A stretch of 5,262 bases of DNA, taken from contig CAYYBR010000284.1 of the NCBI GenBank assembly GCA_964470035.1, positions 1 to 5,262 of the forward strand, in the 5' to 3' direction. The notes beneath the pieces are model-generated. The model searched no databases. It saw only the letters and a program-made list of their open reading frames with translations, and had not been told where the DNA came from. This document shows, one piece after another, positions 1 through 5,262 of this stretch. This DNA is from JAJRXG01 sp964470035. Lineage in GTDB: Bacteria > Bacteroidota > Bacteroidia > Chitinophagales > Saprospiraceae. The translations under genes were made by a program, and so were the position numbers. Position 1 is the first letter of the stretch, and every line of letters starts with the position of its first letter.

Positions 1-20
1 CATAATGACACTTAATATAA

Positions 21-233
21 TTAGTTGTAAGCGTGGACGCTTACAACAGCGAGGGGAACCGTTTCATTGTCCAAGTGAGCCTCTAACTCAGCCCCTAATG
101 CTTCTTCAAGAAAGGACTTAATCAGTGGTGTGAAGGCTCGTTCTGAGTCCGCAAGGCCTTTGCCAGTCTTTAGTTTGTCTATCGCTTCCTTCTTGAAGGC
201 CTCGAAATCGAATTGCTTTTCTTCCATTATCAA
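21..233 (-). pseudogene. IS256-family transposase, N-terminal fragment
   Basis: A 70-codon reading frame. Residues 3-55 look like the start of an IS256/Mutator-family transposase: a charged helical opening (MEEKQFDFEAFKKEAIDKL), then FTPLIKSFLEEALGAELEAHLD, which matches the family's conserved 'TPLIK..LE.AL..E...HL' segment. Family members are about 400 residues long, so all of the catalytic core is missing. The last ~15 residues (after HLD, residue 55) do not resemble the family and are read through the hairpin at 24-47 to a TAA. Two starts are possible, the ATG at 233 or the one at 227; the second fits the usual MEEK-type start better. This is a dead remnant and is not expected to be functional. 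Confidence 0.75.
24..47. repeat. REP-like perfect hairpin
   Basis: Two perfect 11-base arms, GTTGTAAGCGT (24-34) and its complement (37-47), are separated by two bases; in practice this is a 10-bp stem with a TGGA loop. It is followed on the plus strand by AGCGAGGGG. There is no T-run on either side, so it is not an ordinary intrinsic terminator. The form resembles the short palindromic REP units that RAYT-type transposases spread through Bacteroidota genomes, but one copy in one window cannot prove that it is dispersed. It sits at the point where IS256 homology ends. Confidence 0.5.
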
Positions 234-285
234 TAATTTATAGTTTAAGTTAACAAATCACTGACACACTTTTTGAAACAGTCTC
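55..285 (-). mobile_element. Truncated IS256-family insertion sequence (one end only)
   Basis: One end of an IS256-family (Mutator-type) insertion sequence. On the minus strand it starts with a terminal inverted repeat at about 261-285, followed by a ~50-base leader and the first ~55 codons of the transposase. The rest of the transposase, with its DDE catalytic residues, and the opposite terminal repeat are absent. Homology seems to stop between about 50 and 70, next to a strong hairpin at 24-47. The outer end lies 43 bases downstream of the receptor gene's stop codon, so the element landed in the spacer without damaging that gene. No target-site duplication can be checked because the other end is missing. 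The left limit is approximate. Confidence 0.7.
261..285 (-). repeat. IS256-type terminal inverted repeat
   Basis: Read on the minus strand this begins GAGACTGTTTCAAAAAGTG and continues into TGTCAG. This is the style of terminal repeat seen in IS256-family elements, with a G-rich outer tip, an A-run and then GTGTCA. It lies about 30-50 bases ahead of the transposase start, as expected. The exact outer boundary (282-285) is uncertain because the partner repeat is not in the window. Confidence 0.55.
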
Positions 286-328
286 GGGTAGTCCGCTTTA
301 CATTGGACAGCTTGTTAGCATTTCGTTT

Positions 329-2719
329 TTAATTCACTCGATTCTGTTCTTTATCTCCGCTATTTCTATTTCGACTACTTTTCAGTTTTTGATTTCCAAA
401 GGTAGTAGAATATGTCAATCTAAATGTTCTTTGACTAAAATCAAAGGTTCGAGTGACAAAAATTCCTTCGTTTGGAAAATCTGTAACTCCAATAGCTTTC
501 AGAGAGTTGAAAACATCATTGATATTGAAAGTTAAACGAGCATTATTTTTTAGCCTTTTCTGAATGCCAAAATTAAAGACCCCTTGAGGTTCAAATTTTA
601 CATTTCCATTTAGGCTGGTAGTTTGATAAAAACCTGATAGTTCAATTCCAAAATCGTATAGCAATTTGAAACTTTGACTGCCGTTTAATCTAAAAACATT
701 TTGGCCAAACTCTTGTGCGCCAAATTCGTCATTCACCGAAACGGCAGTTTGGTAGGTATAAATACCGAACAAACGCATATTCCACCAATCATTCACTTTG
801 ACAGGAAAGGCAACTGACGCAGATAGTGTTCTTTGCTTTCGCAAATTATCAGGTATAATGATTTGTGTATTGGTAACAAGGTCAAAACGATTTTGGAAAC
901 GGACAATCGTACTATCCTCTTGGGTATATTGAAATGAAAAATTAACTGTCTTATATCTGTAGTCGGCTTGAAAAGTATTGGCAATCGCAGGTTGTAAAGC
1001 TGCATTTCCTCCAAAGGAAGTGTTTGGTGAGAGAAAAATAATGAACGGAGCCATATCCGAAAATGAAGGACGATTGATGCGTCTACTGTAAGATAGATTA
1101 AATTGGTTGGTCAGATTAATTTTATAATGGAAAAATAAACTTGGGAATAATGACCCAAATTGGCGGTCAATGACTTGCCCTCCATTGGTTGAGTTGAGTT
1201 CAGTATCTGTGTATTCGTATCGCAAACCTCCTTTCAATCGAATTTTCTCGGTGGCTTGATAATCTAATTCGCTGTACGCAGCAAAAACATTTTCCTCTAA
1301 ATCACTCTCGGAAGTAAAGGCATCTAAAGGAATGTTGTTTTCTTCCACCAAAACATCATTTACAAAATTTGCTTGCACATATTTCGTACCGATTGAGAAG
1401 TTCATATTATCTGAAAAAGACGTTGAATAATCTACCTTACTCACTAAAATATCGAATGGTGTAATTTTGGTACTAAATACTTCTGGCTCGCTAAATATTA
1501 CTCCATTTTTATCTTGAAAGGATTGGTTGTAAAGCGTCGGGTTTTCATTATTATAGTATATATAGTCAAAGTCTGTCGAAAGTACACCGCCACCTTTGAA
1601 TTGGTGTGTTAAATTAAAATTGCTTTGCGAATGTTGCCAATCATTATCTTCCCTATTTTGTGAAATTATGATTGTTTCGCTCGCTTCTTTTTCTATAATA
1701 GTGTTCAAGGCATTCATATCCCATTTATTAAGATAACCTGAAAGTAGTACTCCGATTGTAGTATTTTTCCCGACTTGATAATCTAATCCCAAACGAGCAT
1801 TTTGATTATTACGAATTGGCTCTCTTTCACTCGTCAAAGAAGATTGAAAATTGTTGATAGTGCGGTTAAGAGAAGTAAACTGCTCTTGGTCATTCCGAGT
1901 GTAAACATAATTGCCAAACAGGTTAATTTTCCCTTTTCGATAGTTTAGGTTAATACTACTATTTCCTAAAATTCCTCTACCATATCCACCTGTCAAAGCA
2001 TATCTACCTTGTAGTCCTTCATTCGGATTGCTTTTTAAAACGATATTGATATAGCCCGCATTTCCTTGTGCATCTAAATTGGCAGGAGGCGTTGTAATCA
2101 ATTCTATCTTTAAAATATTGTTAGCATCCAAACCACTCAAAAACTGGAGTAAAGCATCATTGGGCATGTAGTTCAGCCTACCGTTTATCATCACATTTAC
2201 ACCGTCCTTCCCCAACATTCCGATTGCTCCTGAAGAGCGATTGACAATTACTCCTGGCGATTGTTCCAAAACTTCTAAAGCGTTAGCTCCTGCTGTTGCC
2301 ACACGGTTTTCTAAATTGACAATGGTTCGGTCAATTTTTTGCTCAAAAATTGGTTTTCTGGCAGTTACAGTTACTTCTTCCAATTGCAAACCACCTTCTG
2401 ACAGTCTTATACTTTCAAATATTTGTTCTTTGCTTTGGTCGTTTAAGGTAAAAGGTTGGGATAGGTAGCTGTCATATCCGAGCATAGAAATAGTTACGAA
2501 GTAGGTATTTTCGTTTTGTACAGAAAGGGTAAAATTTCCATCAAGATCAGAAGTGGTGCCATTTACAAAAGAACTATCTGTATTTAAAGAAAGTACGATG
2601 TTAGCAAATCCGAGTGGTTCATTATCCGTATCAATTAATCTGCCCTTTACTTGATATTGTGCGTTTACTAAACTAGACGCCACAGTAAAAAGGCATACGA
2701 GGAAAATAAATCTATTCAT
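329..2719 (-). CDS. TonB-dependent receptor-like outer-membrane beta-barrel protein
   Basis: A complete 796-residue outer-membrane protein of the Bacteroidota 'outer membrane beta-barrel' TonB-dependent receptor type. Residues 1-20 are a signal peptide (hydrophobic core, then VNA before QYQV). Residues ~22-105 are a carboxypeptidase-regulatory-like fold (VKGRLIDTDNEPLGFANI, SDLDGNFTL, GYDSY). A LEEVTVTA linker at 113-120 leads into the plug (~125-230: NALEVLEQSPGV, VNVMINGR, IELITTPPA, AGYINIVLK). The remainder is alternating aromatic barrel strands, including a NRPSFSDMAPF segment, with a last strand near FRLTYSTTFG and a short basic-polar tail. The family transports or binds ligands at the outer membrane; its substrate is not readable here, and no SusD partner lies beside it. 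The start is the ATG before the signal peptide. It is transcribed divergently from the MoaF-like gene, with mirrored control elements between them. No clear terminator was seen after the stop. Confidence 0.93.
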   Translation of the reverse strand: MNRFIFLVCLFTVASSLVNAQYQVKGRLIDTDNEPLGFANIVLSLNTDSSFVNGTTSDLDGNFTLSVQNENTYFVTISMLGYDSYLSQPFTLNDQSKEQIFESIRLSEGGLQLEEVTVTARKPIFEQKIDRTIVNLENRVATAGANALEVLEQSPGVIVNRSSGAIGMLGKDGVNVMINGRLNYMPNDALLQFLSGLDANNILKIELITTPPANLDAQGNAGYINIVLKSNPNEGLQGRYALTGGYGRGILGNSSINLNYRKGKINLFGNYVYTRNDQEQFTSLNRTINNFQSSLTSEREPIRNNQNARLGLDYQVGKNTTIGVLLSGYLNKWDMNALNTIIEKEASETIIISQNREDNDWQHSQSNFNLTHQFKGGGVLSTDFDYIYYNNENPTLYNQSFQDKNGVIFSEPEVFSTKITPFDILVSKVDYSTSFSDNMNFSIGTKYVQANFVNDVLVEENNIPLDAFTSESDLEENVFAAYSELDYQATEKIRLKGGLRYEYTDTELNSTNGGQVIDRQFGSLFPSLFFHYKINLTNQFNLSYSRRINRPSFSDMAPFIIFLSPNTSFGGNAALQPAIANTFQADYRYKTVNFSFQYTQEDSTIVRFQNRFDLVTNTQIIIPDNLRKQRTLSASVAFPVKVNDWWNMRLFGIYTYQTAVSVNDEFGAQEFGQNVFRLNGSQSFKLLYDFGIELSGFYQTTSLNGNVKFEPQGVFNFGIQKRLKNNARLTFNINDVFNSLKAIGVTDFPNEGIFVTRTFDFSQRTFRLTYSTTFGNQKLKSSRNRNSGDKEQNRVN

Positions 2720-2750
2720 TTTGGTTAAAGTTTCTTGATAAAAACTGATA

Positions 2751-2810
2751 CAAAAATGAAGTCATCGACAGGCTTAAAACAGGTCAATTCTCAATATGTA
2801 TAGTCAATTC
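2751..2810 (-). promoter_or_regulatory. Operator and promoter of the receptor gene (mirror copy 1)
   Basis: On the minus strand, the 24-base element at 2795-2772 reads ATTGAGAATTGACCT followed by GTTTTAAGC. It matches the copy facing the MoaF-like gene at 21 of 24 positions. A second half-site, GAATTGACTA, lies exactly 20 bases upstream (2810-2801) of the GAATTGACCT inside the element. Direct repeats about two helical turns apart are the usual binding pattern of AraC-family activators. A TAnnTTTG-like box (CATTTTTG, one mismatch) is at 2758-2751, leaving 31 bases to the ATG. No well-spaced TTG -33 box is present, which fits an activator-dependent promoter. The identity of the binding protein is inferred. 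Confidence 0.6.
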
Positions 2811-2861
2811 GGCTTTAGTGCTTAGACAAAAATCCTCGATTAATTGATCTGAGGCATTAGA

Positions 2862-2921
2862 AAATAGATAGGAATGATTGAAAATTGACCTATGTTAAGC
2901 AGTCAATCTACTATTACTTTG
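2862..2921 (+). promoter_or_regulatory. Operator and promoter of the MoaF-like gene (mirror copy 2)
   Basis: The 24-base element at 2877-2900 reads ATTGAAAATTGACCT followed by ATGTTAAGC. It lies 52 bases before the ATG at 2953, the same distance as the inverted copy has to the receptor ATG. A weaker half-site (AAATAGATAG, 6 of 10 to AAATTGACCT) lies 20 bases upstream at 2862-2871. The -7 candidate TTACTTTG (2914-2921) has one mismatch to TAnnTTTG and is again 31 bases from the ATG. Transcription from it would start near 2926-2929, which makes the upstream ATG at 2926 an unlikely start codon. Confidence 0.6.
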
Positions 2922-2952
2922 CAGCATGTTTATTAATCAAAAATCAAGAATA

Positions 2953-3372
2953 ATGAATAAATTCGTGTTACTTTTTTCAATAGGATTTTTAATGTTAGGC
3001 GTTTCCTTATATGGACAAAGTGATGACCGCTTAAAGCAAGAAGAACACCTTTTAGACGGAACGAGTTTTATCTATCAATACCAAAGCGGAGCGGCTGTTG
3101 ATATATCATTTGCGGAAGGTAAATTGACCTATCAATGGATTGCAGGAAGAAATGCCGGGAAGTCTCCAAAGACTTTTTCTTATAAATCACGCAAATTGGA
3201 TGACGGCGTTTTTTATGTAAATTGGCACGAACCTGATTTTAACAATTTTATCACTTTAGTTTATAACTTCAACACTAATTCTTGTGCTTCTTCAGTCATC
3301 GTAAATTATGGTAGTGAAAACCCAATAACCGCTTTTGAAGGAGGAACTATTAAAAATGTAAAGAAAAGATAA
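2953..3372 (+). CDS. Small exported MoaF-like protein
   Basis: A 139-residue protein with a signal peptide at residues 1-21 (MNKFVLLFSI, hydrophobic, ending SLYG before QSDD), so it is probably exported to the periplasm or beyond. The mature part resembles the MoaF-like, lipocalin-like beta-barrel group: DGTSFIYQYQSGAAVDISF near 35-53, LTYQW near 58-62, DGVFYVNWHEPD near 84-95, then a hydrophobic strand FITLVYNF at 99-106. In that group the 'G.YFVNW.E' stretch is typical; members are thought to bind small molecules, but no enzyme activity can be assigned. An in-frame ATG at 2926 would add nine residues. The 2953 start is chosen because the signal peptide begins there and because the control elements lie at the same distances as those of the divergent receptor gene. 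One cysteine (111); no lipobox, so not a lipoprotein. Confidence 0.8.
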   Translation: MNKFVLLFSIGFLMLGVSLYGQSDDRLKQEEHLLDGTSFIYQYQSGAAVDISFAEGKLTYQWIAGRNAGKSPKTFSYKSRKLDDGVFYVNWHEPDFNNFITLVYNFNTNSCASSVIVNYGSENPITAFEGGTIKNVKKR

Positions 3373-3381
3373 TTGACGCAG

Positions 3382-4230
3382 TCAGACGGTTTTTCTAAAC
3401 TGTTTAGCCGTCTGGCCTGTCATTTTTTTGAAGAAGCGATTAAAATTGGCTACATCTGAAAAATTTAATTGGTTGGAAATCTCGCTAATCGTTTTGTCAG
3501 AAAACAAAACTTCTCTTTTGGCATCAATCATCAATCGCTCGTGAATGACTTGTAATGCTGTTCGTAACAAATGCTCTTTGCACAGCTTATTTAGATGATT
3601 GTGGCTTAATTTTAAGGCTGCGGCATATTCCGCTACGGTATGCCATTGGTTAATATTTTTGTCAAGCAAACGGCGAAAATGATAAATGGTAGAGTTTATC
3701 TCCAATTTCTTCAAGTTGTTGTGCTCTCTAAATTGCCTATCTACTAAACTAATTGAATAATAAAGCAAGCTTCTCAGAATGTGTGAGCTATCTCCTTTTA
3801 AAAGATTAAATTCTTCTTCAACTTCATTAAATACTCGAACACACTTCTTTAAATTTTCAGTATTCAATTGCGTGAAGATTGCAGGGCGATTATAATCGAA
3901 AATGGCGAATTTATTTAGGAAAACATCATCTCTAAAGAAAGTATTTAAAAATTCACCTTCGAAGAAAAAGCTGAATCCCGAAGTCGGCTGAATGACTTCC
4001 CATTGCCTGACTTGATTAGGTAACGTCACTACTACCGTTCCTTTTTCATAAGCCACTTTTTCATCGTCTAAACTATAAAATCCTTTTCCCTTGGCAATCA
4101 CCAATACCTCATAAAAAGTAATAAAGTGCTTTTCATTAGAAAGCACATATCCTTTCAAGGTCTCGATTCTTCCTAAATCAACTAAGAGCTCTTTGCCGTA
4201 TTTATTTTTTAGGAAGTCGTATTGTTGCAT
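3382..4230 (-). CDS. AraC-family transcriptional regulator
   Basis: A complete 282-residue regulator. Residues ~1-175 form a cupin-like sensor domain with alternating beta strands (HFITFYEVLVIAKGKGFYSL, then GTVVVTLPNQVRQWEV), typical of ligand-sensing AraC N-termini. Residues ~180-282 are the AraC/XylS DNA-binding domain with two helix-turn-helix units: the first near 196-216 (VAEYAAALKLSHNHLNKL), the second near 246-269 (ISEISNQLNFSDVANFNRFF), followed by the signature KKMTGQTAKQFR. The GF.D.S.F.R.FKK consensus appears here as NFSDVANFNRFFKK. The gene is convergent with the MoaF-like gene, only nine bases apart. The paired ATTGAC-containing direct repeats in the divergent region nearby are good candidates for its binding sites. 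The effector is unknown, and no repeat of those sites was found ahead of the regulator itself, so self-control is not evident. Confidence 0.92.
   Translation of the reverse strand: MQQYDFLKNKYGKELLVDLGRIETLKGYVLSNEKHFITFYEVLVIAKGKGFYSLDDEKVAYEKGTVVVTLPNQVRQWEVIQPTSGFSFFFEGEFLNTFFRDDVFLNKFAIFDYNRPAIFTQLNTENLKKCVRVFNEVEEEFNLLKGDSSHILRSLLYYSISLVDRQFREHNNLKKLEINSTIYHFRRLLDKNINQWHTVAEYAAALKLSHNHLNKLCKEHLLRTALQVIHERLMIDAKREVLFSDKTISEISNQLNFSDVANFNRFFKKMTGQTAKQFRKTV
3383..3429 (+). terminator. Hairpin terminator between convergent genes
   Basis: The arms CAGACGG (3383-3389) and CCGTCTG (3408-3414) enclose a second small stem, CTAAA/TTTAG around CTG. A seven-T run follows at 3423-3429. It begins ten bases after the stop codon of the MoaF-like gene and so should end its transcript. 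Because the AraC gene converges here, the hairpin lies in the last codons of that gene and covers its TGA stop (3382-3384). On the minus strand it is followed only by a weak T-rich stretch (ATCTTTTCTTTAC), so termination of the regulator transcript is less certain. The T-run starts eight bases past the stem, further than is ideal. Confidence 0.55.
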
Positions 4231-4266
4231 ATTCTAATTGAAGTTATTTTTTGATGCCTCTTAATG

Positions 4267-4343
4267 ACCGCTAACGTATCCGCAATATCCAGCGTCCTGA
4301 GCCGATAGGTCTCAGGATGATGTGATGATCGCATGTTATCGAT
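4267..4343. repeat. attC-like imperfect palindrome
   Basis: A ~77-base imperfect palindrome in the spacer between the regulator and the broken peptidase gene. Its outer ends (CGCTAACGT on the left, ATGTTATCG on the right) are related as CGnTAACnT in inverted orientation. Its centre is a clean hairpin, TCCTGAGCC (4295-4303), GATA loop, then GG, one bulged T and CTCAGGA (4311-4317). Overall size, outer AAC/GTT pair and central stem recall integron attC recombination sites, but the ends do not match the RYYYAAC/GTTRRRY consensus well. The segment is visibly more GC-rich than its surroundings. There is no T-run, so it is not a terminator. Confidence 0.3.
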
Positions 4344-4348
4344 AGGAA

Positions 4349-5082
4349 TTATTCTTCGTGTATAAGATACATCATACTTTGCTTAAAATCATCTTGAAAT
4401 GATCCATTTAGATGATTTATCCATTTAGGCATTTTCTCACTCCTTAGCACTTCGATTTCAGCCATTGCGTATGCTATAATTTGTTGTGGAAGGTAGCCTT
4501 GGGTCCTGAATTGCCAGCCTCCCCATCCGTCTCCTGATTGCCATTAAGAGAACTCGAATTTAGAGTTTCCCATGTATATTCCGAATCCATAGCTATTGTG
4601 AAAAGATCTGTTAACCATTCATCTTCTACTTCGCTATCTTTAGTTACGTCGTAAAGTTCCATCAATACATAGTGACTCATTTCATGGGCTATTGTTGCGA
4701 TGAGATGTACTGGCTTATTTAGTTGATCCTTATTGATCCATATTAGTATGTCGTTTCCATTTTGTTGATAGACTCCTGCAGTTCCTTTTCCTTCATCTTT
4801 TTTAGTCACGAGTCCACGATCAAGTTCAATATTCTCTTCTGAGTAGAAATTGAGTTTGATTTCTGATTTGTCAACATCAAAATATTTGCCAACTGCGTCT
4901 AAGACGTATTGACCATCCTCTTCTATGCCAGTGAATTTATGATCGAAGAAATTACGTGTAGGCAGTATTGTTTGCTTAGAAGTCAACTCAAAAATCTCTT
5001 CGTCTATCCATCTCAGCATAAGAACAATCCAATTTTGATCTTCTTCGTCAATCGGAAATTTGTATTTTTTACTCCAAAACAT
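4349..5082 (-). pseudogene. HExxH metallopeptidase-like protein, frameshifted and interrupted
   Basis: The intact front (ATG at 5082, with an in-frame TAA just before it) encodes a soluble protein with IATIAHEMSHYVL at residues ~128-140. H133, E134 and H137 form an HExxH zinc site, and the acidic EVEDEWLTDLF that follows could supply a third ligand (E153, E155 or D159). As read, this frame ends at 4474 after 202 residues, with an atypical tail from residue 164. In the next frame, from 4591, the sequence continues as YGFGIYMGNSKFEFS, then TAA (4544-4546), then 64 more codons including TQGYLPQQIIAYAMAEIE, ending at the TAA at 4349-4351. I recall the 'YGFG...GYLP.Q.IAYAMA' order as the normal C-terminus of this uncharacterised family, so the gene has lost about one base near 4592-4593 and gained a nonsense codon (likely CAA to TAA). 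The restored protein would be ~244 residues. Its function is unknown. Confidence 0.75.
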
Positions 5083-5126
5083 TTACTTCTTATCGATAAC
5101 AGCAGTCTACGCATAAACACCCCTTC

Positions 5127-5155
5127 TAAAGATAGAATATTCCACCATCTTCCAA
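5127..5155 (-). promoter_or_regulatory. Candidate promoter of the broken peptidase gene
   Basis: On the minus strand, TTG (5155-5153), 18 bases, then TATCTTTA (5134-5127). This fits the Flavobacterium-type TTG-N17-23-TAnnTTTG pattern with only the final G replaced. It lies ~45 bases before the ATG at 5082. Such motifs occur by chance in AT-rich DNA, so this is only a candidate. Confidence 0.35.
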
Positions 5156-5226
5156 GAGTGATCACAGCATGATTTTATCATAATTGATATGAGGCGTCTC
5201 AAGGAGCTTGTGATAGTCATTAAATG

Positions 5227-5254
5227 AAAAAAGGACCTTTTCAAGGCTTCTTTT
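5227..5254 (-). terminator. Possible terminator at the right edge
   Basis: On the minus strand AAAAGAAGCCTT, GAA loop, AAGGTCCTTTTTT can fold as two five-base stems (with G-T wobbles) split by a 2x2 mismatch, ending in six T. It could end a minus-strand gene lying beyond the window. The other strand also has a T-rich tail (TTCTTTT), so direction is uncertain. The rest of 5083-5226 shows no gene. Confidence 0.3.
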
Positions 5255-5262
5255 AGCCCTTT

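Noticed and set aside
24..47. Hairpin as a CRISPR repeat or intrinsic terminator
   Set aside because: Only one copy is present, with no spacers, and there is no T-run on either side.
291..308. GTCC...GGAC hairpin after the receptor stop codon as a terminator
   Set aside because: The stem is only four base pairs with a ten-base loop and no T-run.
793..1014. 73-codon minus-strand frame
   Set aside because: It overlaps the receptor gene in another frame on the same strand and has no family-like features; a shadow.
2241..2468. 75-codon plus-strand frame
   Set aside because: Antisense to the plug region of the receptor gene; composition is that of a reverse-complement shadow.
2926..2952. Upstream ATG adding nine residues to the MoaF-like protein
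   Set aside because: It would place charged, non-signal residues before a clear signal peptide, it lies at or before the predicted transcription start, and it breaks the exact spacing symmetry with the divergent gene.
4909..5172. 87-codon plus-strand frame
   Set aside because: Antisense to the N-terminus of the peptidase-like gene and across its promoter; no recognisable protein features.
5204..5215. TGAGGCGTCTCA palindrome
   Set aside because: The arms are four bases long with no T-run and no second copy; indistinguishable from chance.

Overview
The window is AT-rich DNA that most likely comes from a member of the Bacteroidota (Flavobacteriia or Cytophagia type). The evidence is an outer-membrane TonB-dependent receptor-like barrel with an N-terminal carboxypeptidase-regulatory-like domain, promoter candidates of the TTG / TAnnTTTG type, start codons without clear Shine-Dalgarno sequences, and a remnant of an IS256-family element of the kind common in this phylum. 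These assignments rest on reading the sequence and on family knowledge; no database search was run.

Layout, left to right. Positions 1-285 hold a truncated IS256-family insertion sequence on the minus strand: its terminal inverted repeat and the first ~55 codons of its transposase, ending at a strong REP-like hairpin at 24-47. Positions 329-2719 (minus) encode a complete 796-residue TonB-dependent receptor-like outer-membrane barrel. A 233-base divergent intergenic region separates it from a plus-strand gene (best start 2953, end 3372) for a small exported MoaF-like protein. That gene converges on a minus-strand AraC-family regulator (3382-4230); a hairpin at 3383-3414 covers the regulator's stop codon. 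Next is a short, more GC-rich stretch with an attC-like imperfect palindrome (about 4267-4343). Last is a minus-strand gene for an HExxH metallopeptidase-like protein (4349-5082). It is broken: a frameshift near 4592 and an in-frame TAA at 4544-4546 separate a normal front from a readable C-terminal part. A possible terminator lies at the right edge.

The best functional story is a three-gene unit: receptor, exported MoaF-like protein and AraC regulator. The divergent region carries two copies of a 24-base element (21 of 24 identical) in opposite orientation. Each copy lies exactly 52 bases from the start codon of the gene it faces, and each is followed at the same distance by a TAnnTTTG-like box. 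This mirror symmetry argues that one regulator, most simply the neighbouring AraC protein, switches on both genes together. The likely role is capture, transport or sensing of a small ligand whose identity cannot be read from the sequence. Both ends of the window carry signs of genome turnover (IS remnant, hairpins, decayed gene).
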